Below are positions 30,123 through 39,961 of a DNA stretch of 64,000 nucleotides, one piece after another (positions within the stretch are counted from its first letter, which is position 1; each line of letters begins with the position of its first letter). This stretch comes from Brevinema_A sp051649605 (lineage in GTDB: Bacteria; Spirochaetota; Brevinematia; Brevinematales; Brevinemataceae). Below the pieces are notes generated by a model. It saw only the letters and a program-made list of their open reading frames with translations, was not told the DNA's origin and made no database searches. The translations under genes were made by a program, and so were the position numbers. The DNA lies in assembly GCA_051649605.1 (NCBI GenBank), contig JBOFHK010000007.1:1-64000 (forward strand), read 5' to 3'.

Positions 30123-30710
30123 ATGAATATTTTACTAGCCACACAAAATCCCCACAAAATTCAAGAGATTTCAGCAATCGTTCCTTTCAAAATTTCTATT
30201 CCTGATCAATCCTTAGAAATCCCTGAAGGAAGCACCTCGTATATAAAAAATGCCCTCATCAAAGCCCAAGCATGGTCAAAATATTATCCTGATTATTATA
30301 TATTAGCAGATGACTCAGGATTAGAAGTATCTGCACTTAATAACGCTCCTGGTATTATTTCTGCAGAATACGCCGGTAAAAATGCCTCTCACAGTGAACA
30401 TATTAATAAATTACTGCAACAAATGCTCTCTATCACAGAACGTACTGCCTATTTTATTTCTTATATTATCTTGTTGTCCCCCAATAAAAATATTTTCTGT
30501 TCCCGAGGAGAATGCCGAGGAAAAATCGCTTATTCACCTATCGGAACAAAAGGATTTGGATATGATCCAATATTTCTTCCAGAAGCATTTCAATATCGAT
30601 ATAGCCTAGCCGAGTTATCCTCTGAGCAAAAAAATAAAATATCACACAGATCCCAAGCATTATTAGGATTAAAGGATTATATAACATATCTTGAGGAACC
30701 CCATGATTAA
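30123..30710 (+). CDS. rdgB: non-canonical purine NTP pyrophosphatase (RdgB/HAM1)
   Basis: 195 residues from the ATG at 30123 after AAGGA; a TTG three bases earlier is rejected. Family motifs: MNILLATQNPHKIQE (N-terminal SH/TNN-K), ADDSGLEVSALNNAPGIISAEYAG, and FGYDPIFLPE. It hydrolyses ITP, dITP and XTP to keep them out of DNA and RNA. First gene of an apparent operon with udg and priA; the next gene starts 8 bases before its end. Confidence 0.92.
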   Translation: MNILLATQNPHKIQEISAIVPFKISIPDQSLEIPEGSTSYIKNALIKAQAWSKYYPDYYILADDSGLEVSALNNAPGIISAEYAGKNASHSEHINKLLQQMLSITERTAYFISYIILLSPNKNIFCSRGECRGKIAYSPIGTKGFGYDPIFLPEAFQYRYSLAELSSEQKNKISHRSQALLGLKDYITYLEEPHD

Positions 30711-31434
30711 AAACACTATTCTTCAATATTTTGCTGATGAACATCTTCAAAATACCAAACAAGTACAGGAAGATAATCTCTCTGAAAATGAACAAACACC
30801 TTCAGCACCCAAACAAGAATCTAATATCCGTAAAAAGGAACAAGAAATTCCAGAAGCCCTAGCACCAACTGATCCTGAATTAAATTCTCTTTATCAAGAA
30901 TGTCTTGCTTGCAAAGCTTGTTCCCTTTGTGAGACAGCATTAAATCTTGTCTTTGGGGAAGGTAATCCCAAAGCGGATTTGATGATTATTGGGGAAGCTC
31001 CTGGAGCTGATGAAGATGCCCAAGGCCGTCCTTTCGTCGGAAGAGCTGGTCAATTGCTTATCAAGATTCTCTCATCATACGGAATGCCTCGGGAGGATAT
31101 TTTTATTGCAAATATTCTCAAACATCGACCTCCAAACAACCGTAATCCCCTCCCAGCTGAGATTCAGGCCTGCACTCCTTTTTTGAAAAAACAGATCGCA
31201 CTAATCCAGCCAAAATTATTAATTACTTTGGGGAATTTTGCTTCACAGTTTATTTTAGATACAAAAATTGGTATTACCAAGATAAGAGGTACAATCCACA
31301 ATTCAGAATTTGGAATGGTCATGCCAAGCTTACACCCTTCAGCAATTATTCGAGGAGCTTACCCCCAGACCCTCTTAGAAACTGATATTGCAACAGCCTT
31401 AGAATATATTGGATTCACCATCAAGGAACATTAA
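30703..31434 (+). CDS. udg: family 4 uracil-DNA glycosylase
   Basis: 243 residues from the ATG at 30703 after TTGAGGA; an upstream TTG frame is rejected. Cys residues CLACKACSLC begin the [4Fe-4S] cluster site; motif GEAPGADEDAQGRPFVGRAGQLL is the uracil pocket; C-terminal MPSLHPSAIIRGA carries the other conserved loop. It removes uracil from DNA. An N-terminal extension of about 55 polar residues (Gln/Glu-rich) precedes the domain. Lies in a DNA-maintenance operon with rdgB and priA. Confidence 0.9.
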   Translation: MIKNTILQYFADEHLQNTKQVQEDNLSENEQTPSAPKQESNIRKKEQEIPEALAPTDPELNSLYQECLACKACSLCETALNLVFGEGNPKADLMIIGEAPGADEDAQGRPFVGRAGQLLIKILSSYGMPREDIFIANILKHRPPNNRNPLPAEIQACTPFLKKQIALIQPKLLITLGNFASQFILDTKIGITKIRGTIHNSEFGMVMPSLHPSAIIRGAYPQTLLETDIATALEYIGFTIKEH

Positions 31435-33446
31435 TGAAAGAATGGATCTTAGCAGAAGTAGTACTCAATGTTCCTTTATATAGTACCTTTTATTATATTA
31501 TTCCAGAGCAATTCCAAGATATTGATCTTGCTCTTAAAAGAGTAAAAGTCCATTTTGGACGTCGAGGAGATACTGCATTTGTCCTCCGTACTATTTTAGA
31601 ATCTCAAGCCCCTATTGATCTCCGCAACTTGAACTCTATTAAAGAAATTGAAGAAATTTTAGACGAAACACCTATTCTTACCAATGATTTGGTTTCTTTA
31701 GGAAAAAGTGTTGCAGAATATTACCATGCTCCTATTGGAGAGGTTTTTTTTATGATTCTCCCCCCTTCTCAAAATACTGTACAAAAATCATTCACCAACC
31801 CTTATCGTTCTCACACTAAAAATTTCACTCCTAACGACGAACAACTAAACATCTTCCAAAATATAAAAAACATGGTCGGCACTCATAGTACCTGTCTTCT
31901 ACAGGGGATTACAGGAAGTGGTAAAACAGAGGTGTATAAGCTTCTCGCCCGAGAATGTTTGAATCACGGAAAAGACGGAATTATCCTCGTTCCAGAAATT
32001 GCACTAACTGATCAAACATTACGGCGTTTCTCCGAAGAGTTTGGTAACCAAATCGCACTTTTTCATAGTAAACTCAGTCCTGCCGAACGCTCCAGTGAGT
32101 GGTTTCGCGTTTTAAAAGGTGAAGCTTCTTTGGTGATCGGACCTCGTAGTGCTATCTTTGCCCCAGTAAAAAACTTAGGATTAATTATTATTGACGAAGA
32201 ACATGATCCTTCGTATAAAGCATTAGATTCTCCTCGCTACCATGCACGAGGAGTAGCTTTTCTTCGTTCTAAACAACAGCAAGCTCTACTCGTTTTAGGA
32301 TCTGCAACTCCAAGCATAGAAAGTAGATATGCAGCTGAAAAAGGTATTATCCATCGAGTAGTTCTTGAAAACCGTTTCAATAATACTCCCCTACCTCAGG
32401 TCGAGATTATTGATCTCAAGCAAGAAAAAACAGGTAATAATTTTTTATCAGAACAACTATTCACTAAACTAATTACAAATTTATCTCAAAAAAAACAGAG
32501 TCTCATTTTTCTCAATCGTAGAGGTTACTCTCCGAGTCTTCTCTGTAAAGATTGTGGATTTTTTTTTCGTTGCCCACACTGCGATATTGGTATGACTTGG
32601 CACAAACAAGAAAGTAAAGTAAAGTGTCGTTATTGCGATTTTGAAGATTCCGCTCCTCACTCCTGTCCCGAATGTGGCGGATTTAATATTAAAGATGTTG
32701 GGCACGGCACAGAAAAACTAGAAGATACCTTACAAAACCTACTTCCCTCAGCAAGAATCCTTCGCTTAGATCTTGATACCGCAAAAAAAAAGCAAGGCTC
32801 AAATAAAATCCTAAAAGCTATGCAAAATCATGAAGCAGACATTCTTGTCGGCACACAAATGATCGCTAAAGGTCATGATATTGCAAATATCACCTTAGTG
32901 GGAGCATTATTTCCTGAAATTATACTTTCTCTTCCTGATTTTAGAGCAGCCGAACGAACTTTCTCTCTTTTATCACAAGCTATTGGTCGAGCTGGACGGC
33001 GTGATATTCAAGGGGAAGCGATCATCCAAACTTATCTTGCCGAGCATTTTGCCGTACAATTAGCAACCACCCAAGATTACGAAGAATTTTATCGACAAGA
33101 AATCCAAATACGGAAAGATTTTAATTATCCTCCTTTTATCCGTATCGGAAGAATAGTATTCCGTTCTCCAAATGAAGAACTAATTATCCAGCTCAATTAT
33201 TCGATCAAAAAAGAATTAAAAAAACATGAATCTAAAATTAGCCAACAACAACTAGAAATTTTAGGGCCCAGCCCCTGCCCTATAGAACGTATTAATAACC
33301 ACTACCGTTATCATGTGTTAATAAAATCTCAAACCCATACCGCCTTACTAAAAATCGTCAAGTATCTTTATAAAGTCTATAAAAGATTTCCACATTATCA
33401 AAAAATAAAAATAGAAATCGATATTGATCCTACGCAAATTCTCTAA
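31434..33446 (+). CDS. priA: primosomal protein N' (PriA helicase)
   Basis: 670 residues. Walker A QGITGSGKTEVY, DEEH helicase box (IIDEEHDPSYK), zinc-binding Cys set (CKDCGFFFRCPHCDIGMTWH, CRYCDFEDSAPHSCPECGG), motif V GTQMIAKGHDI and motif VI QAIGRAGR. It restarts stalled forks by loading the replicative helicase. Start ATG overlaps the upstream stop by one base. Normal length for the family. Confidence 0.95.
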   Translation: MKEWILAEVVLNVPLYSTFYYIIPEQFQDIDLALKRVKVHFGRRGDTAFVLRTILESQAPIDLRNLNSIKEIEEILDETPILTNDLVSLGKSVAEYYHAPIGEVFFMILPPSQNTVQKSFTNPYRSHTKNFTPNDEQLNIFQNIKNMVGTHSTCLLQGITGSGKTEVYKLLARECLNHGKDGIILVPEIALTDQTLRRFSEEFGNQIALFHSKLSPAERSSEWFRVLKGEASLVIGPRSAIFAPVKNLGLIIIDEEHDPSYKALDSPRYHARGVAFLRSKQQQALLVLGSATPSIESRYAAEKGIIHRVVLENRFNNTPLPQVEIIDLKQEKTGNNFLSEQLFTKLITNLSQKKQSLIFLNRRGYSPSLLCKDCGFFFRCPHCDIGMTWHKQESKVKCRYCDFEDSAPHSCPECGGFNIKDVGHGTEKLEDTLQNLLPSARILRLDLDTAKKKQGSNKILKAMQNHEADILVGTQMIAKGHDIANITLVGALFPEIILSLPDFRAAERTFSLLSQAIGRAGRRDIQGEAIIQTYLAEHFAVQLATTQDYEEFYRQEIQIRKDFNYPPFIRIGRIVFRSPNEELIIQLNYSIKKELKKHESKISQQQLEILGPSPCPIERINNHYRYHVLIKSQTHTALLKIVKYLYKVYKRFPHYQKIKIEIDIDPTQIL

Positions 33447-33448
33447 GC

Positions 33449-33478
33449 TTGACAAAACATTGATTTTTATACTATAAT
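33449..33478 (+). promoter_or_regulatory. promoter of rlmN
   Basis: TTGACA, 18 bp, TATAAT, 20 bases before the rlmN ATG. Confidence 0.7.
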
Positions 33479-33497
33479 ATGTATTAAGGATAAAACA

Positions 33498-34568
33498 ATG
33501 AATACAAAAACTTCTCTTTTAGAATTTGATCCTCTCAATTTACAAACTCTACTTGCTAGTAAAGGATTTCCTAAATATAAAGCTCAAAATATTCTTCAAT
33601 GGATCTATACAAGAAGTACTTTTGACTTTCAACAAATGAGTGATCTCTCCAAAAAAGAACGTACCCTATTACAAGAAGAATTTGATATTATCACCCTAAC
33701 AAAAGAACAAATACAGGTATCAAACGACGGCACTTTAAAATTTTTATTTAAAGCTCAAGACGATATGAAAATCGAAACCGTCATGATCCCCAATGAAGAC
33801 GATTCTCGCTATACGATTTGTGTTTCTTCACAAATTGGTTGTGCTCTTCGTTGTTCTTTTTGTGCTACAGGTCTATTAGGCTATAAAAGAGATCTCAGTA
33901 TTTCTGAAATTATCTCTCAAATTCTATTAGTTGATGCAGAAATAAAAAAGATACACAAATTAGATCCCAACAAAAGAGCCATCGATAATATCGTTTTTAT
34001 GGGTATGGGGGAACCATTTTTGAATTATGACCCTGTCATTAAATCGGTAGAGATTATTAATGATCAAAATGCTTTTGATATTGGGACACGAAGAATTACC
34101 ATATCTACCTCAGGTATTATCGAAGGCATAGAAAAGTTTGCCTATGCTAAAGGACAAGTTCGACTTGCAATCTCTCTCCATGCTGCTAATCATGAAAAAC
34201 GAAAAAATATTATGCCAGTTGCCCGTAAAGAAAATACACGTCAAATGCTTGATGCCGTCCGTTACTATCAAGAAAAAACCAATAGACGAATTACTATTGA
34301 GTATATCCTTATTGAAGGGTTCAACAATTTTGAGGAAGATGTCTTAGCACTCAAACATGAGTTAAAAAATATCAAATACAATCTCAATCTTATCCCTCTC
34401 AATCCCGTACCGAGCTTACCTTACGATGCTCCAACTCAAGGATGTATTAAGGATTTTACTGCTCGTCTTCAGCGTCATTCTATTCCTTATGTATTAAGAA
34501 TATCTAAAGGTCGTGATATTGACGCAGCTTGTGGACAACTTGCCTTAAGGAATAAACAATCTTCCTAG
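33498..34568 (+). CDS. rlmN: dual-specificity RNA methyltransferase RlmN
   Basis: 356 residues. Radical SAM motif CALRCSFCATG and the GMGEPFLNYDPV loop; catalytic C-terminal Cys in DIDAACGQLA. Methylates A2503 of 23S rRNA and A37 of some tRNAs. Own promoter with -35/-10 consensus; next gene also has its own promoter. Confidence 0.95.
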   Translation: MNTKTSLLEFDPLNLQTLLASKGFPKYKAQNILQWIYTRSTFDFQQMSDLSKKERTLLQEEFDIITLTKEQIQVSNDGTLKFLFKAQDDMKIETVMIPNEDDSRYTICVSSQIGCALRCSFCATGLLGYKRDLSISEIISQILLVDAEIKKIHKLDPNKRAIDNIVFMGMGEPFLNYDPVIKSVEIINDQNAFDIGTRRITISTSGIIEGIEKFAYAKGQVRLAISLHAANHEKRKNIMPVARKENTRQMLDAVRYYQEKTNRRITIEYILIEGFNNFEEDVLALKHELKNIKYNLNLIPLNPVPSLPYDAPTQGCIKDFTARLQRHSIPYVLRISKGRDIDAACGQLALRNKQSS

Positions 34569-34603
34569 TATCTTCTATAGATAAAAAGATAAATAAATAG
34601 ATT

Positions 34604-34632
34604 TTGACATCAGTTTTTCTATTTGATATAAT
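34604..34632 (+). promoter_or_regulatory. promoter of trpS
   Basis: TTGACA, 17 bp, TATAAT, 25 bases before the trpS ATG. Confidence 0.72.
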
Positions 34633-34656
34633 AAAATACTAATTAACGAGGATTTT

Positions 34657-35649
34657 ATGTCTACTAAAAAAAATTCTCTCTCTGGGATTAAACCAACAGG
34701 AAACCTCCACTTAGGTAATTACTTAGGAGCGATCCAAGGATATTTAGATCTACAAAAAAATAACAATATCAACAATTTTTATTTTATTGCAGACTACCAC
34801 GCACTCAACTCAACACCAACCCCTCAAGAACTCCGTGAAAAAACATTTCATATTTTCAAATCGTTAATCGCTCTGGGAATCAATCCCAATCAAAGTACCC
34901 TTTTTGTACAAAGTGATGTCCCAGAACATACAGAATTATGTTGGATTTTAACCAATTTAAGCCCTATAGGACTCATGGAACGATCCCACGCTTATAAAGA
35001 TGCCATTGCCCACGAAAAAAATCCTAATATGGGATTATTATCTTATCCTATTTTACAAGCAGCTGATATTCTTATGTATGATGCCCACTATGTTCCTGTC
35101 GGTGCAGATCAGAAACAACATATCGAAATTTCTCGAGATCTTGCCGAAAAATTCAATAGAATCTATGGCGATACTTTTGTTATACCTGAGCCAATGATTC
35201 AAGAATCAGTATCGACCATTCCTGGGACAAATGGGGAAAAAATGTCCAAATCCAAAAACAATACGATTGATATTTTCTCTTCCGAAAAAGAATTAAAAAA
35301 ACAAGTTTTAAGTATCACAACTGATTCTACTCCCTTAGAAGACCCTAAAGATTATCATTCTTGTGCTATTTATAATATTTATAAATTTTTTGCCACCCCC
35401 TCTGAGCTCCAAACTATGCAAACCAACTATACTCAAGGTAACTATGGATATGGTCATGCAAAAACCGAACTCTATGAAAAACTTTTAGAATACTTTGCAA
35501 CAGCTCGTCAGACAATGATCAACTTAAATAACAACCATGATGAGGTCGAAAAAATTATGGCTCAAGGAGCGATAAAAGCTCGGATTTATGCTCAGAAAAA
35601 AATCCAACAAGTCCGAAAAGCGGTAGGTTTAGGAGAGTATTATGCCTAG
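34657..35649 (+). CDS. trpS: tryptophanyl-tRNA synthetase
   Basis: 330 residues. Class I signatures: HIGH as GNLHLGNYLGAI, and KMSKS as GEKMSKSKNNTID. Charges tRNA-Trp. Normal length. The next gene overlaps by 8 bases, so cotranscription is likely although the product is a membrane protein. Confidence 0.95.
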   Translation: MSTKKNSLSGIKPTGNLHLGNYLGAIQGYLDLQKNNNINNFYFIADYHALNSTPTPQELREKTFHIFKSLIALGINPNQSTLFVQSDVPEHTELCWILTNLSPIGLMERSHAYKDAIAHEKNPNMGLLSYPILQAADILMYDAHYVPVGADQKQHIEISRDLAEKFNRIYGDTFVIPEPMIQESVSTIPGTNGEKMSKSKNNTIDIFSSEKELKKQVLSITTDSTPLEDPKDYHSCAIYNIYKFFATPSELQTMQTNYTQGNYGYGHAKTELYEKLLEYFATARQTMINLNNNHDEVEKIMAQGAIKARIYAQKKIQQVRKAVGLGEYYA

Positions 35650-37180
35650 TCGTGAGGCTGTATTCAATCAACTAAGCCAAAAAAAAAACTTACAGTTTTT
35701 TTCTTTAGTCATCCCTTTATTGTTTAGTTTGTGGATTAACACTTCGTTATTCTTTTTTTATCTTAATTCTAGAGATTTTTTTGAACTTCCAAAAAACCTT
35801 AGAGAAGAACATATTACCAGTCTTTTTTTTCGTGCCAGTACCTGGAACTTTCCTCTTTCTCTCATTGATTCGCCATCTATTCCTCTAAGCTTGACCGATA
35901 ACATCCCCCTAATGGCAATGGTTTTTAAGATATTTGATCTTCATTCCAGTCAATATTTTGGTACTTGGGTAACTTTATCTGCTCTATTTTATGCTTTTTT
36001 TGCCTATCGTATCTGTAAAGATATTTTCAAAGAAGAATCTCCTCTTGCGATTGGACTTAGCACACTCCTATTTATCATGATGCCTTTTGTTTGGTATCAT
36101 TCTATTTATGTTTCTTGGCTCGCTGGTCATTGGATTATCCTTTGGGCGTATTCTCTGTACTTCAAACGCAAACCGTACACCTCTTCTGAATGGTTTGGAG
36201 TTATGATTATTTCTAGTATGATCCATCCTTACTTTACTTTCGTTTGTTTTTTAATCATGGTTGCCGATATTGTGCACCTCTATATTTACAATCATAGTAT
36301 CTCTTCTGTACAGGCAGCAGCTAGTTTTGGACACTTATTCACTTCTTGTTTTCTCACTATGAGTACCATGGGGGTATTATACTTACCTTCTTTTTTATCT
36401 AATTCTCCCATACCTCTCTTAACATTCAATCAAAATCCTGATTATAATATTTCATTTCTTCATCCAGGATATGGTATTTTGTTAGGATTACTTGCCTCCT
36501 TTTTTTTAATAGCACTGTACTCCAAGCAATTAAAAAAAACTCTCCACTATTACCGAGCATTAGGTGGGACTCTCATTATTTTTCTTTTTTGTGGAACGAT
36601 AGGAGGAATACAATTTACAGAACAATTCATCCTACATCTTCCTCTTGATTCTTGGTTGTATCAATGGACAGCCTCTTTGTTCACTTCTGGGCCTAAATTT
36701 TTAATTCCTATCCTTTTAATTGCTCCTATTATTGTTACTTCAACTGCGTTTCGTTTGGAACGTTATCGTAAGTATTTAGGGGTATCATTTCTCATAGTTC
36801 TTATTAATATTCAAATATTTTTTTCCCCTAGGATTTCTAATAATCCTAAAGATCCTTTTAAAGAACTCCCTATTAACGCTCAACAATTTTTATCTGGGGT
36901 AGAGCATATAAAATGGATTTTTTTAGAAGAGCTCCCTTTACGTCCACCAAGCTATGAACAAATAGCATACTACGCTTATCATAATAATATAACTATTAAT
37001 GCCGCTCCTGTAATTCGATTTCCTAGTAAATATCAACAATCTTTATCCAATGAGCAATATAGATTTCTCAATCAAGATTTTGATCCAAAAACCGTATATG
37101 TTCTTCCCAGACAGAGCAATCTTCCATTGATAGGGCAGACATTAATCGTTGATGATATTATTCTCTTTAAAATACCTTGA
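35642..37180 (+). CDS. multi-pass membrane protein, DUF6311-like
   Basis: 512 residues with about 10-12 hydrophobic segments. The region WNFPLSLIDSPSIPLSLTDNIPLMAMVFKI and then HSSQYFGTWVTLSALFYAFF follows the plan of DUF6311/GT39-type polytopic proteins, which use a lipid-linked sugar donor. The C-terminal 100 residues are soluble. Overlaps trpS by 8 bases. Specific function unknown. Confidence 0.55.
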   Translation: MPSREAVFNQLSQKKNLQFFSLVIPLLFSLWINTSLFFFYLNSRDFFELPKNLREEHITSLFFRASTWNFPLSLIDSPSIPLSLTDNIPLMAMVFKIFDLHSSQYFGTWVTLSALFYAFFAYRICKDIFKEESPLAIGLSTLLFIMMPFVWYHSIYVSWLAGHWIILWAYSLYFKRKPYTSSEWFGVMIISSMIHPYFTFVCFLIMVADIVHLYIYNHSISSVQAAASFGHLFTSCFLTMSTMGVLYLPSFLSNSPIPLLTFNQNPDYNISFLHPGYGILLGLLASFFLIALYSKQLKKTLHYYRALGGTLIIFLFCGTIGGIQFTEQFILHLPLDSWLYQWTASLFTSGPKFLIPILLIAPIIVTSTAFRLERYRKYLGVSFLIVLINIQIFFSPRISNNPKDPFKELPINAQQFLSGVEHIKWIFLEELPLRPPSYEQIAYYAYHNNITINAAPVIRFPSKYQQSLSNEQYRFLNQDFDPKTVYVLPRQSNLPLIGQTLIVDDIILFKIP

Positions 37181-37205
37181 TTCCCTTCAAAAGATATAGT
37201 ATAAT
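37177..37205 (+). promoter_or_regulatory. promoter of clpC
   Basis: TTGATT, 17 bp, TATAAT, overlapping the stop of the upstream gene, with about 140 bases of leader before the clpC ATG. No CIRCE or CtsR-type operator recognised. Confidence 0.6.
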
Positions 37206-37345
37206 GTAAAATATATTGATCAAAGTCAGTATATCTATGTTTTTGTATTGTCGTATATTTATTCTAAAATAAATTTTTAATCTAAAAAAATAAATAACTG
37301 ATAATCCAGACTCTAATCCTATAATAATAAAAACAGGAGGACAAT

Positions 37346-39868
37346 ATGTACGATTTCACGGGATTTACCCATCGTGCACAAAGAGTCGTCTCTATTATTG
37401 CCCAACAAGAGGCTAGACGTTTATTTAGTGAAGAATTAATTCCAGAACATATTTTTTTAGGTATCCTTCGAGAACCAGAAAGTTCTGCTATTAAAACCCT
37501 AGTCAATCTAGGACTCAGCATAGAAGAGCTTCAAAATGAAGTAGAATTTGCTTTAAGAGGACAAGGGAGTGATACCCTAACTTTAGGAGGGATTCCTGTA
37601 TCTCAACGTGTTTACCAAATTATTGAGAATGCCCGTCAAGAAGCTAAATTGGTTGGACATAACTACATTGGTACAGAACATTTTTTATTAGGAATCTTCA
37701 ACGAAAATTACCCTCAAGCAATTATTCCTTTTATTATTGAAAATAGAGATATTGATATCCATCAGCTTCGTAATGCTGTGATTAGCGTTGTTGGATATGG
37801 GGAATTACGCACTTGGAATAAAAAGAAAAAACAAATCAAAACTCCATTTTTAGATAAATATTGTAAAAATATTACTGATGAAGCTGCAGAAGGTAAATTA
37901 GATCCTGTCGTCGGAAGAAAAAAAGAAATCTCCCGAGTATTACAAATCCTATGCCGTCGCACCAAAAACAATCCCATCCTTCTTGGTGAACCTGGGGTAG
38001 GTAAAACTTCTATCATCGAAGGAATCGCCCAACTTATTGTCTCTAATTCCATACCAGAACCCTTACAAGGAAAAAAGATTCTCCTCCTCGATATGGGGTC
38101 TTTGGTTGCGGGTACAAAATACCGAGGGGAATTTGAAGAACGATTCAAAGCCTTAATGACAGAAGCAGAAAAAGATAAAGATGTCATTCTTTTTATTGAC
38201 GAAATTCATACTATTTTAGGTGCTGGTAATGCCGAAGGAGCTTTAGATGCTTCTAATATGTTAAAACCAGCCTTAGCTCGAGGATTGATTAAAACAATTG
38301 GGGCAACAACATTTGATGAGTATAAAAAACGAATCGAAAAAGACAAAGCCTTGGTTCGGCGTTTTCAATCGATACGAATTGACGAACCTTCCCAAGAAGA
38401 AACCATCACTATTCTCACTCGTTTAAAAAGTAAATATGAAGAATTCCACAACGTTACTTACACCAACCAAGCATTAAAAACAGCCGTACAGCTTGCTTCT
38501 CGTTATATGACGGATCGGCATTTCCCAGATAAAGCCATTGATATTATTGATGAAGCAGGAGCACAGATTGTTTCGATTTTATCTGATAAACCAGATCATC
38601 TCGTCGAACTAGAATTAGAACTATCCCGTTTAGAAAATCATAAAAACGATTTGGTCAGTAAACAACAATACGAGAATGCTGCCGAATTACGAGATGCCTT
38701 AAGATACAAAAGAAACCAACTAGCAGAACTTCGAGAAGAATGGCTTGCTTCTACAAAACATGAAAATATTGTTATTGATGCCGCAGAAATCTGTAAAGTT
38801 ATTTCTCACATAACTGACATTCCTGTTCAGCAATTAAATACCGATGGAGAATATGGTAAATATCTTCAAATAGAAGATACTCTCCGTGAAAGTATTAAAG
38901 GACAAGACCATGCCATTCAAGCGGTAAGCAATGCCCTTAAGAAAAACGCTGTAGGAATCCGCGATTTCCGAAAACCTATCGGTTGTTATATCTTTTTAGG
39001 ACCTACGGGTGTCGGAAAAACAGAGCTAGCAAAAACTCTTGCCCGATTTATGTTCGGTACAGAAGAAGCCTTAATCCGTATCGATATGAGTGAATTTATG
39101 GATAGACATAATTCCTCCCGTCTTCTTGGTGCTCCTCCTGGATATATTGGACATGAAAACGGTGGAGAGTTAACAGAACATATTAAACGACGTCCTTACT
39201 CCATTGTTTTATTTGATGAAATTGAAAAAGCAAACCCAGAAATTTTTAATATGTTCCTTCAAATTTTGGATGAAGGTCATATTACAGACTCTCTTGGAGA
39301 AAAAATTAGTTTTAAAAATACTCTGATTTTATTTACCTCTAATCTTGGTACAGATAAGTTAACACAAAAATCAGTATTAGGTTTTTCAGAACCAGAACAA
39401 GAATACACCAAACGAAAAGCTATGGTTATTTCAGAATTAAAACGGTATTTTAGACCAGAATTTTTAAATCGTATTGATGAGTCTATTATTTTTAATCCTC
39501 TGAGCGAAGACTCTCTTGTAGCAATTTGTAAAAATATTATTAACGACTTAAATACAGGAATGAAACTTCAGGGTATTCAATTCAGTGTCAGTGATGATGT
39601 TTTCAAATATATCATTGAGAAAGGATTCGAAACCAATTATGGAGCTCGCTCTCTTAAAAGAGCAATTTCTAAATATTTAGAAATCCCTGCTACAGAAAAA
39701 GTTTTAGCTAATAATAAACCTCCCAACACAGAACTTGAATACTTAAATATTCAAGTTGCTAAAGGTAAAGACGATACCTTGGAATTTGAGTTAGTGATCA
39801 AAGCCCTCATTGATACCAAAACTATAAAAAAGAGAGTCCGCACTAAAAAAATCGATGTCAACACTTAA
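37346..39868 (+). CDS. clpC: ClpC AAA+ chaperone of the Clp protease
   Basis: 840 residues. Order: N-terminal Clp repeats (FTHRAQRVVSIIAQQEARR, HIFLGILRE), D1 Walker A GEPGVGKTSIIE, Walker B ILFIDEIHTILGAG, UvrB-like middle coil, D2 Walker A GPTGVGKTELAKT and Walker B VLFDEIEKA. The ClpP-binding loop (IGF-type) is not obvious; the loop around LTQKSVLGFSEPEQEY has GF only. Unfolds proteins for ClpP. Ends in a strong terminator. Confidence 0.95.
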   Translation: MYDFTGFTHRAQRVVSIIAQQEARRLFSEELIPEHIFLGILREPESSAIKTLVNLGLSIEELQNEVEFALRGQGSDTLTLGGIPVSQRVYQIIENARQEAKLVGHNYIGTEHFLLGIFNENYPQAIIPFIIENRDIDIHQLRNAVISVVGYGELRTWNKKKKQIKTPFLDKYCKNITDEAAEGKLDPVVGRKKEISRVLQILCRRTKNNPILLGEPGVGKTSIIEGIAQLIVSNSIPEPLQGKKILLLDMGSLVAGTKYRGEFEERFKALMTEAEKDKDVILFIDEIHTILGAGNAEGALDASNMLKPALARGLIKTIGATTFDEYKKRIEKDKALVRRFQSIRIDEPSQEETITILTRLKSKYEEFHNVTYTNQALKTAVQLASRYMTDRHFPDKAIDIIDEAGAQIVSILSDKPDHLVELELELSRLENHKNDLVSKQQYENAAELRDALRYKRNQLAELREEWLASTKHENIVIDAAEICKVISHITDIPVQQLNTDGEYGKYLQIEDTLRESIKGQDHAIQAVSNALKKNAVGIRDFRKPIGCYIFLGPTGVGKTELAKTLARFMFGTEEALIRIDMSEFMDRHNSSRLLGAPPGYIGHENGGELTEHIKRRPYSIVLFDEIEKANPEIFNMFLQILDEGHITDSLGEKISFKNTLILFTSNLGTDKLTQKSVLGFSEPEQEYTKRKAMVISELKRYFRPEFLNRIDESIIFNPLSEDSLVAICKNIINDLNTGMKLQGIQFSVSDDVFKYIIEKGFETNYGARSLKRAISKYLEIPATEKVLANNKPPNTELEYLNIQVAKGKDDTLEFELVIKALIDTKTIKKRVRTKKIDVNT

Positions 39869-39898
39869 AAAAAGCCTGCAATATGCAGGCTTTTTTAA
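39868..39898 (+). terminator. clpC terminator
   Basis: GCCTGCA ATA TGCAGGC with A-run before and six T after; overlaps the last base of the clpC stop. Confidence 0.88.
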
Positions 39899-39961
39899 TA
39901 TATTTTAGATAGAACAATAAACTATTTTTTCTTCTATTCTTATACAGAAAAAGTAGAATTT